Assembly (NCBI RefSeq): GCF_005768555.2
Contig: NZ_VCHX02000158.1
Span: 1-64,000 of the forward strand
Source: Streptomyces sporangiiformans
GTDB lineage: Bacteria > Actinomycetota > Actinomycetes > Streptomycetales > Streptomycetaceae
Length of the DNA stretch: 64,000 bases
Reading direction: 5' to 3'
A model generated the notes under the pieces. That model worked only from the letters and a program-made list of their open reading frames with translations. It did not search any database and was not told where the DNA came from. Both the position numbers and the translations under genes were made by a program. This document shows, in pieces, positions 16,817-24,014 of this stretch (position 1 is its first letter; each line of letters opens with the position of its first letter).

Positions 16817-18408
16817 GCGGCAGCCGTTGCCCGAACGTCCGTAGTCGGCGGGCACGTTCCCTCGCGACCACAGGGCTGGTACTCGCCGTCGTCGCCGAAC
16901 TGTCCTCCGTCGGACTGCTCGGTCTGTCGGGCTGGTTCGTCAGCGCCTGCGCCGTCGCCGGCGCGAGCACCTTCAGCTCCTTCTCCTACATCGCCCCCAG
17001 CGGTGAGGTGCGTGCCTTCGCCATGGCACGCATCGCCGGCAACTACAGCAAGCGTCTGGTGCTGCACGCGGCCGCCCTGCGCCGGGTCGCCACCGCTCGG
17101 TCCGATCTCTTCGACCGCGCCGCGGCCACCGACCGGACACAGTCGGAGGGCCTGTGGTCGGGTGATCTGCTCGACCGCAGCATGGCCGACGCCGACAGCG
17201 CCGGGATGGCACTGATCGAGTCCACCGCACCCGTGGCCGTCACCGCCGCACTGACCGTCGGCGGCGCCCTCGCCGTCGCGGCGTCCACGGCCATCGCGCC
17301 GGCCGCCGTCCTCGCTGCCGGCGCCGTCGTCATGGCGGTGATCGCCCACCGTAGGCCCGGAGCCGCCCGCGAAGCCGAGCAGAACACCCGCAAGGCGCTG
17401 CGTGCCGAACTCGTGACCGCCGTTGACGCGTGGACGGAGATGGCCTCGCTCGGCGCCGCCGAGCAGCTCGCGGCACGCACGACGGCGAGGTTCACCCGGC
17501 TCGACAGGGCGCGGGAAGCAGCCGATCGGCGCAGGTACCGGACCACGCTGATCACCGGCCTGACCGGCGCGGCCACTCTGACCGCCACGACTGCCACCGG
17601 GGCCGGCGGCGCACCGGATGCCGCCATGCTCGTGTTCGTCGCCCTGATGTCCCTCGGCGTGTTGACCCAGGCCGAGCAGCTGGCAAACGCGGCCGAGGCC
17701 AGGGCCACCGCGACGGCCGCACACCGCAGACTCACGACGAACGGGCCGCACACCGCGAGCGCCACCACCGTGCCGGGGATACGGTCATGGTCCACCGAGC
17801 AGGGCATCGGCTTCGCCGACTACCTCCTTCCGCCGATGGCCCTGAGGCCGGGGCGCGTCCTCGGCGCCACCGTCGCCCGAGGCACGATGCTCGTCGTCAC
17901 CGGCCGCTCCGGCAGCGGCAAGAGCACCCTGCTGCGGGCTCTCGCCTCGTCGCTGCGGCAAGCGGCCGAAGGACGCGACGGCCGACCCGCCGTCGTGGCC
18001 GTCGCCGCCGACGACTACCTCTTCACCGGCACACTCGGCTCCAACTGGCGTCTGGCCGACGCCGCGCTGAACGACGACGAGATCGACGAACGCCTCGCCG
18101 AACTGCGGCTGAGCGACAGCGGACTGACCGCCAAAACCTCCGTCGGCCCCGGCGGGAGGCAGCTCTCGGGCGGAGAGCTCCGACGGGTCTACCTGGGCCG
18201 CGCCCTGGCCCGCCACCCGCACGTCCTGATCGTCGACGAACCGACCACGGGCCTGGACGACCGGACCGCACGACACGTACTCGGCATCCTCACGAACCTG
18301 CCCGACACCACCGTCGTCATCGCCCTGCACGACGTACCTGCGTGTCTGAAGTCATCCGGACACGTGACCCGGCTGCCGCTCGACCACACCTCCCAGGAGG
18401 CACGATGA
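16813..18408 (+). CDS. cydC: ABC transporter CydC half (cytochrome bd assembly)
   Basis: 531 residues from GTG at 16813, overlapping the cydD stop (GTGA). A membrane domain (~residues 15-300) precedes an ATPase with Walker A GRSGSGKST (~360-368), canonical signature LSGGELRR (~453-460), Walker B HVLIVDEPTTGLDD and switch His in ALHD. Pairing one canonical (CydC) and one degenerate (CydD) site fits a heterodimeric exporter. Its stop overlaps the start of the sigma-factor gene, so translation continues directly into it. Confidence 0.9.
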   Translation: MSGSRCPNVRSRRARSLATTGLVLAVVAELSSVGLLGLSGWFVSACAVAGASTFSSFSYIAPSGEVRAFAMARIAGNYSKRLVLHAAALRRVATARSDLFDRAAATDRTQSEGLWSGDLLDRSMADADSAGMALIESTAPVAVTAALTVGGALAVAASTAIAPAAVLAAGAVVMAVIAHRRPGAAREAEQNTRKALRAELVTAVDAWTEMASLGAAEQLAARTTARFTRLDRAREAADRRRYRTTLITGLTGAATLTATTATGAGGAPDAAMLVFVALMSLGVLTQAEQLANAAEARATATAAHRRLTTNGPHTASATTVPGIRSWSTEQGIGFADYLLPPMALRPGRVLGATVARGTMLVVTGRSGSGKSTLLRALASSLRQAAEGRDGRPAVVAVAADDYLFTGTLGSNWRLADAALNDDEIDERLAELRLSDSGLTAKTSVGPGGRQLSGGELRRVYLGRALARHPHVLIVDEPTTGLDDRTARHVLGILTNLPDTTVVIALHDVPACLKSSGHVTRLPLDHTSQEAR

Positions 18409-19076
18409 CCACCACACGACCCCTCTCCGGAGCCGCCCAGGACCCCCTGTGCGGGCGGCAGGCCACGACGTGGTCCGATGCGGAGCTCCAGGCCCGCTTC
18501 GAACCGGCCCTGATGTTTCTCGACCGGATCTACTCGGCCGCCCTGCGCATGACGTGCCATCCGGCCGACGCCGAGGACCTCGTCCAGGAGACGTACGCCA
18601 GGGCCTACACCTCGTTCCATCAGTTCCGCGAGAGCACGAACCTCAAGGCATGGCTGTACCGCATCCTCACGACGACCTTCCTCAACTCCCGCCGCAGCCG
18701 GCAGCGCCGCCCGCAGTACGACGGTACGGCGGAGATGGAGGACTGGCAGCTGGCCCGTGCCGAGTCGCACACGTCCACGGGCCTGCGTTCGGCCGAATCG
18801 GAGGCGCTGGACCACCTGCTCGACGCGGACGTCGAAGCGGCGCTGCAGGCCATCCCCGAGGGCTTCCGTATCGTCGTGTACCTCTTCGACGTCGAGGGCT
18901 TCACCGTTCGGGAGATCGCCGACATCATGCGGACCCCCAGCGGCACGGTGCTGTCACGACTGCACCGGGGGCGCAGGCAGTTGCGCTCGCTGCTGGAGGG
19001 CTACGCCCGTGAATACCGCCTCGTCCCGGCGGGTCGGTCCCGGGGCGGTGAGCGGAAGCGATGCGGCCACGCATGA
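18405..19076 (+). CDS. ECF RNA polymerase sigma factor, SigR-like
   Basis: 223 residues; ATG at 18405 follows AGGAGG and overlaps the cydC stop. Region 2 (LRMTCHPADAEDLVQETYAR, FHQFRESTNLKAWLYRIL) and region 4 (GFTVREIADIMRTPSGTVLS, RLHRGRRQLRSLL) are complete. The linker LARAESHTSTGLRSAESEAL is characteristic of the SigR (thiol-oxidative-stress) group. SigR is normally followed by its zinc anti-sigma factor RsrA; no such gene follows here. The factor would be an orphan, tied to cytochrome bd expression by the operon. Confidence 0.92.
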   Translation: MTTTRPLSGAAQDPLCGRQATTWSDAELQARFEPALMFLDRIYSAALRMTCHPADAEDLVQETYARAYTSFHQFRESTNLKAWLYRILTTTFLNSRRSRQRRPQYDGTAEMEDWQLARAESHTSTGLRSAESEALDHLLDADVEAALQAIPEGFRIVVYLFDVEGFTVREIADIMRTPSGTVLSRLHRGRRQLRSLLEGYAREYRLVPAGRSRGGERKRCGHA

Positions 19077-20245
19077 CCAGCAGGAAGATCCTCGATGACC
19101 GCGCCACGAACTCCCCGTCGGCGGCCGCCTCAGCTGGAAGCCATGCTCTTTCCCCGCCTCAGCAGGCCGGGCGGGCGCGGGGTCTCCTGGCGGTTCTCGC
19201 CTGTCTGACCGCTGGGGTCCGCTCGCCATCGACATGTACATCCCCGGCTTCCCGGCGATGAGCCGCACGTTGCACACCAGCAGTTCTGCCGTTCAGCTGC
19301 CGCTGACGGCCTTCCTTGCGGGCGTCGTCGTCGGCCAGGTCGTCATCGGACCCGTCAGCGACAGCCTCGGTCGGCGGGGACTGCTGATCGGCGGCTGCGC
19401 CGGATTCGCCCTCGTTGCCCTGGCCTGCGCGTTCGCCGCCGGCATCGGCACGCTCATCGCCGCCCGTTTCCTGCTGGGCTTCGTCGGCGCGGCCGGCATG
19501 GTGCTGGCTCGCGCAGTGATCACCGATCGTTTCCACGGCCCGGAGGTGCCCCGCCACTTCGCCCTGCTCTCCCAGATCATGAGTGTGGCCCCCGTCGCCG
19601 CCCCCGTCATCGGCGGGGCGATCCTGTCCCTGTCCACCTGGCGCGCCGTCTTCGGTGCACTCTGCTTCGCCGGGGTACGCCTGCTCGTCGCGGTGCTGGT
19701 GAAGGTGCCCGAGTCCCTTCCACCGGAACGCCGCCAAAGGGGCGGCCTCGTCGGCACGTTCCACGCGATGGGCCGCCTGACACACAACCGGCCGTTCATG
19801 GGCTGCGCCCTGGTACTCGGCCTGGCCTCGGCCGCACTGTTCTCCTACATCAGCGACTCCAGCTTCGTCTTCGAGCGCATCCACGGAACCTCGCCCGCCC
19901 TGTACTCGCTCATCTTCGCCGTGAACGCGGTCGGCATGCTGCTGGCCGGAGCCCTCTTCAGCAGACTGAGTCTCCGGATGCGGGTGAACACCTTGCTGAC
20001 TGCGGCCACCGACATCAAGAAGCTCGCCGGCAAGGTGGTCCGGACGCCCTACACCCTGATGAGCCCCATCACCCGGCAGTCCGAGACGATCATGCTGTCC
20101 GCATGGGGCCACCAACTCAGTGTCGACACGGCCTCCGACCCGCGCGTCGAGCAGTTCATCACCGCCTACGTCCAGGGCCCGCAGACCCCCGAACCGGGCG
20201 CCCCCTGCACAGGGGGCCTCACCGGTTTCTCCAGCCGCCGCCTCT
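19073..20245 (+). pseudogene. Decayed Bcr/CflA-type MFS drug transporter
   Basis: The frame starting at ATG 19073 (overlapping the sigma stop) encodes a normal Bcr-like N terminus up to GLLAVLACLTAG. At about 19213-19222 the homology jumps one frame to IDMYIPGFPAM and continues through GVVVGQVVIGPVSDSLGRRG and later helices. Recognisable transporter sequence ends near RVNTLLTAA (~20008), around helix 8. After it the open frame holds ~75 residues that I do not recognise (TDIKKLAGKVVRTPYTLMSP onward), so the last third of the transporter is missing. It is a frameshifted, truncated gene at the end of the cyd operon. Confidence 0.7.
20200..20217. terminator. Candidate hairpin after the efflux/cyd operon
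   Basis: GCCCCCTG at 20200-20207 and CAGGGGGC at 20210-20217 form an 8-bp perfect inverted repeat with almost no loop. It follows the decayed transporter and precedes the leftward HxlR gene. The rest of 20246-20509 shows no gene I can support. Confidence 0.35.
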
Positions 20246-20509
20246 CGCCGGGATGTTCCCGGAACCTCCTCACCGCGTTGCCAGAGCTGCGAGACGGCAC
20301 TGGCCCGGATCGACACGTCACCCTCGCCCAGCACACGCAAGCTGCTCAAACAGCTACAGCGGTGACGGGAACGCGTTCGTGCCGTGGACGACAGCCCATG
20401 CGCCACCACGTCCTGACAACCGTGGAAACGCACGGAGCTCCGGCATACAGCGACGCCTGTGTGCCGGAGCTCCCGACGTCCCAGGGCCCGGCGAGGGCCG
20501 ATGCGCCGG

Positions 20510-20920
20510 TCACGAGGCGTCGGCTGCCCCGGTGCCGGCCCGGTGCCGGCGGATCTCTTCGTGGTGGTCGGCAGCCCAGTCGATCAGGGAGGCCACGATG
20601 TCGTTCAAGCTGGCGCCCAGGGGAGTGAGGGCGTACTCCACGCGCGGTGGCACCTCGGCGTAGGCGGTCCTGGTGACCAGGCCGTCTTGGTGGAGCTGGG
20701 AGAGGGTGCGCGAGAGCATGCGCTGGGAGATGCCGGGGATGCTGCTCTGCAGGTCCTTGTAGCGCATCAGGCCGCCGTGCAGGCTTGCGACCACCATCAG
20801 CGTCCACTTGTCCCCGATCCGGTCCAGGACCTGGCGGATGAAGTCCGCGTGCTCGACCGGGACCCGGGCGCAGGGTTCCGGGAGCCCGACGGTGTCCTTC
20901 TGGGCTGCGACGGCATCCAT
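20510..20920 (-). CDS. HxlR-family transcriptional regulator
   Basis: 136 residues from ATG at 20920, with AAGGGGGA upstream. Winged-helix HxlR signature: VLDRIGDKWTLMVVASLHGG, the recognition helix around PGISQRMLSRTLSQLHQDGL, and the wing VTRTAYAEVPPRVEYALTPL. A Cys lies near residue 19 (PCARVPVEH), the position often used by redox-sensing HxlR members. It is divergent from four redox enzymes (21.0-24.0 kb), so it probably represses them and senses electrophiles, quinones or aldehydes; that is inference. Confidence 0.9.
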   Translation of the reverse strand: MDAVAAQKDTVGLPEPCARVPVEHADFIRQVLDRIGDKWTLMVVASLHGGLMRYKDLQSSIPGISQRMLSRTLSQLHQDGLVTRTAYAEVPPRVEYALTPLGASLNDIVASLIDWAADHHEEIRRHRAGTGAADAS

Positions 20921-21000
20921 TGCGGACGTCCCCCTTCGGTTGCGGACACGAGTGTTCCTTTTGTACGGCCTTCCATACTGGCTCATCATGGCGCTACATA

Positions 21001-21017
21001 CCAATCGTAAGTATTGG
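21001..21017. promoter_or_regulatory. Candidate HxlR operator
   Basis: The inverted repeat CCAAT-CGTAAGT-ATTGG lies between the divergent HxlR gene and the FrnE-like gene, 12 bases before the latter's start and touching its GGAGG. Occupancy would block the redox operon. There is no second copy to confirm it. Confidence 0.5.
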
Positions 21018-21028
21018 AGGTCAGAGCC

Positions 21029-21760
21029 ATGAAGGTAGAGATCTGGTCCGAGATCACGTGCCCGTGGTGCGGTCTGGGCAGTCACCGTCTGGACAACGCC
21101 GTCGAGCGGTTCGAGCACCGCGACGAGGTCGAGCTGATCCACCGCTCGTTCCCCCTCTCCGACCGTCTGCCGGTCGGTGGAGGGCTGAGCGTGCGCCAGG
21201 GCCTCAAGGAGATCCACGGCGTGTCCGGCGACCGTGTGGAGGTGCTCCCGCGCCGGGTCGAGGCGCTGGCCGAGAAGGAGGGTCTGGTGCCCTACATCGT
21301 GCTGGAGAACGAGGTCGGCAATACCCGGCCGGCCCATGAGTTCCTCGCCTACGCCTCAGCTCAGGGCAAGAACCGTGCGGCATGGGACCAGATCTTCCGC
21401 GCCTACTTCGGTGAGGCCCGGTCGGTCTTCACCGTCGAGGCGCTGCTCGACCTGGCCGACGAACTCGGCCTGGACCGGGACGAGACCCGACGTGTGCTGG
21501 GCGACGGCCGGTTTCGGCAGCAGGTGCAGGACGAGGCACGCCAGGCACAGCGCCTCGGCGCCACCGGCGCTCCGTTCATCCTCATCGACGGCCACTACGC
21601 CGTCCCCGGCGCCCAGGACACCGACACTCTCCTGCGCAGGCTGCGGCAGGCGTGGGACGCCACCCACCCGCCGCTTGTCCAGCTCCCGCTCGCGGACGCC
21701 GAGGGGGCGTGCGGGCCGGACGGCTGCGCGGTGCCCGCCACTCATCCCGCGGGCGCCTGA
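21029..21760 (+). CDS. DsbA-family oxidoreductase, FrnE-like
   Basis: 243 residues from ATG at 21029, with GGAGG upstream. The thioredoxin-fold active site C11-P-W-C14 is in IWSEITCPWCGLGSHRLDNA, and the cis-Pro loop TGAPFILIDG lies near residue 185. A further Cys pair, CGPDGC, is at the C terminus. No signal peptide is visible, so it acts in the cytoplasm, as known for FrnE proteins (disulfide isomerase/oxidoreductase, sometimes in polyketide clusters). First gene of a redox set controlled by the divergent HxlR gene. Confidence 0.9.
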   Translation: MKVEIWSEITCPWCGLGSHRLDNAVERFEHRDEVELIHRSFPLSDRLPVGGGLSVRQGLKEIHGVSGDRVEVLPRRVEALAEKEGLVPYIVLENEVGNTRPAHEFLAYASAQGKNRAAWDQIFRAYFGEARSVFTVEALLDLADELGLDRDETRRVLGDGRFRQQVQDEARQAQRLGATGAPFILIDGHYAVPGAQDTDTLLRRLRQAWDATHPPLVQLPLADAEGACGPDGCAVPATHPAGA

Positions 21761-21854
21761 CCCCCGATCCGCTCCGTCCTTCCGCCGGCCGCCGCACGGC
21801 CGCCGAGGCAGGCCCTCCTCCCACCTCCCTTTTCGACATACATAGAGGTCAACC

Positions 21855-22499
21855 ATGTCCTACCTGCTGCACATCGACTCCTCCTCCATAGGCACCGCTT
21901 CGGTCTCCCGCCAGGTCGCCCAGTCCTTCCGGGACGCCTGGACGGGTGAGGTCGTCCACCGGGACCTGGCCGCGTCGCCCGTGCCGCACCTGAGCGCGGC
22001 GGGCGTCTCGGCCCGCTTCACCGAGCCCGCCCAGCACACCCCGGAGCAGGCCGCGGCGACGGCCGTCCAGGACGAACTCATCGAGGAGTTCCTCGGGGCG
22101 AGCGCGTACCTGTTCACGGTGCCGCTGTACAACCGCTCGATGCCCTCGGTGTTCAAGGCGTGGCTGGACCAGATCATCGTCGACGGCCGCACCATCAGCT
22201 ACGGCGGCGAAGGCGCCGCTGTCGGCCGGCCCGCCGTGCTGATCTCCGCCCGCGGCGGCGGTTACGGCCCCGGCACGCCCAACGAAGGCAAGGACTTCCT
22301 CGTTCCGTCACTGGAGTCCGTCCTGGGAGACCCCGCCGTCCTCGGTCTCGACGTCACCACGCTCACCGCAGATCTGACCATGGCTCCCGTCGCCCCGACG
22401 CTCGCCCACCTCCTCCCACTCCACGAGGCGTCCCTGGCCAACGCTCACGAGCAGGCCCGCGCACGGGCCGAGACGATCAGCCGGCTGCTTGCCGCCTGA
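21855..22499 (+). CDS. azoR: FMN-dependent NADH-azoreductase
   Basis: 214 residues, ATG at 21855 after AGAGGTC. A flavodoxin-like fold of the AzoR family: N-terminal LLHIDSSSIGTASVSRQVAQ, the FMN-contacting segment TVPLYNRSMPSVFKAWLDQI (~residues 92-112) and the ISARGGGYGPGTPNEG loop (~129-145). Such enzymes reduce quinones by two electrons, as well as azo dyes. Neighbours (FrnE-like, nitroreductase, HxlR regulator) suggest detoxification of quinones or electrophiles. Confidence 0.92.
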   Translation: MSYLLHIDSSSIGTASVSRQVAQSFRDAWTGEVVHRDLAASPVPHLSAAGVSARFTEPAQHTPEQAAATAVQDELIEEFLGASAYLFTVPLYNRSMPSVFKAWLDQIIVDGRTISYGGEGAAVGRPAVLISARGGGYGPGTPNEGKDFLVPSLESVLGDPAVLGLDVTTLTADLTMAPVAPTLAHLLPLHEASLANAHEQARARAETISRLLAA

Positions 22500-22597
22500 G
22501 CGACCCCGGCAGTCGCCGTCACGGTGGGCCCATCACGGCCCCACCAGCCCCTTGGCCGAGCCGTTTCCACACTTCCCAGGCCCCTCAGGAGCCCCTC

Positions 22598-23071
22598 GTG
22601 AGCCCAGCCGACACCACCCGACGCAAGCGGCCCCCGGTAGCGTTGTTCCGTGCGGCCAACCGCCTGGTCCGGCCGCTGCTCGCCTCGCGCCTGCACGGCA
22701 TCCTCAGCAGATTCCTGATGCTGCTGACCTACACCGGCCGCAAGTCCGGACGCCGCATCACCATCCCCGTCGGTTACTTCGACTGGGAACCCGGCACCGT
22801 CCTGGCCACGTCCTCGCAGAACACCTGGGTCCCCAACCTGCGCAGCGGCCCGACCGTCCACCTGCGCATCCGCGGACGGGAGTACGAGGCGGTGCCCACC
22901 GTGATCGAGGACCGCACCGCGATCACCGAACTGCTCGCCGAGTTCGCCGACCGCAAGACGCCGCGCGAGGCGAAGATGCTCGGCCTGCCCGGCGACCGCA
23001 AACCCACACCCGCAGAGCTGCACGCGGCCGGCGGACGGGGACGCTTCGTCCTCTTCCGGCTACGGCCCTGA
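22598..23071 (+). CDS. F420-dependent nitroreductase/quinone reductase family protein
   Basis: 157 residues from GTG at 22598, with CAGGA nine bases upstream. It has the deazaflavin-dependent (Ddn-like, PF04075) core: LLTYTGRKSGRRITIPVGYF, TVLATSSQNTWVPNLRSGPT and HLRIRGREYEAVPTVIEDRT. The family uses reduced F420 to reduce quinones or nitro compounds at the membrane. It is third in the HxlR-controlled redox set. Full length, no anomalies. Confidence 0.85.
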   Translation: MSPADTTRRKRPPVALFRAANRLVRPLLASRLHGILSRFLMLLTYTGRKSGRRITIPVGYFDWEPGTVLATSSQNTWVPNLRSGPTVHLRIRGREYEAVPTVIEDRTAITELLAEFADRKTPREAKMLGLPGDRKPTPAELHAAGGRGRFVLFRLRP

Positions 23072-23183
23072 ACGGTCGGCTCACGGGTCACCACCTTCAA
23101 CGCCGTACTGCTGATTGACGGCCGCCGCCAGTAAAGGCCGCTTCAGTTCTCACGCTTTCCGCCCCCACCCTTGGAGCACCTTG

Positions 23184-24014
23184 ATGCGTGTCACCGTCTT
23201 CGGCGCCAGCGGCGCCATCGGCCACCTGGTCGTCCATCAGCTGCTGGACGCCGGACACCACGTCACCGCCTACGTCCGAACCCCCGCCAAACTCACCCTC
23301 GTCGATGAGAACCTGACCGTGGCTACCGGCCAGCTCTCCGACACCACAGCGGTCCGCAAGGCCGTGGCAGGCGTGGACGCGGTGATCAGCGCACTCGGCC
23401 CGTCGCTGAAGCGGTCGGTGAAAGGTACCGCCATCACCGACGGCACCCGCACCATTGTCGAGGCCATGCAGGCCGAGGGCGTCACCCGGTTCATCGGCCT
23501 GGCCACGCCCTCCCTGGCCGACCCGCACGACAAACCGCACTGGAAGCCCAAGGTCCTGCCCGTCATGGCCAAGCTCGCCTTCCCCCATGCCCTGGCCGAG
23601 CTGAAGGGCATGACCGAGGCGGTGACCTCCTCCACGCTCGACTACACCATCGCCCGGATCACCAACCCGGTCGACAAGCCCGCCACCGGCCGTATCAAGT
23701 CCGGCTTCCTCGGCCACGACAAGGTCGGCTCGGCGATGACCCGCGCGGACATCGCCGCCTTCCTCGTCTCCCAGCTGACCGACCCCCCCGCTACCGCCGG
23801 GCCATGCCCGCCATCAGCAACTGAGGGAGAACCCAGCCATGTCCCAGCCCGACGCGGCCGGCCGGGGGGCGATGCCGGCGCCGATACCGTGCGGCCCACG
23901 CCGGATCGGACGGCTTCGACGCTGTCGTCCCGCGACGTGTCCTTCGGGCCTTGCGGTGGGAGGCGCATGCCAGGCTCCCACCGCAAGATCCCGACGTCTC
24001 ATTGGTCGCGGTAG
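23184..24014 (+). CDS. NAD(P)-binding oxidoreductase (atypical SDR), frameshifted 3' end
   Basis: ATG at 23184. N-terminal MRVTVFGASGAIGHLVVHQL is the GxxGxxG nucleotide-binding motif of NmrA/SDR-a5-type proteins, and the body is normal through VGSAMTRADIAAFLVSQLTD. At a run of seven C (23783-23789) the expected ending is lost. One extra base would restore PRYRRAMPAISN and a stop at 23822-23824, close to the ending I expect for this family. As written, the frame runs ~60 residues further and overlaps the convergent levanase. Either a real phase change in a homopolymer or a sequencing error; the core enzyme is intact. Confidence 0.8.
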   Translation: MRVTVFGASGAIGHLVVHQLLDAGHHVTAYVRTPAKLTLVDENLTVATGQLSDTTAVRKAVAGVDAVISALGPSLKRSVKGTAITDGTRTIVEAMQAEGVTRFIGLATPSLADPHDKPHWKPKVLPVMAKLAFPHALAELKGMTEAVTSSTLDYTIARITNPVDKPATGRIKSGFLGHDKVGSAMTRADIAAFLVSQLTDPPATAGPCPPSATEGEPSHVPARRGRPGGDAGADTVRPTPDRTASTLSSRDVSFGPCGGRRMPGSHRKIPTSHWSR

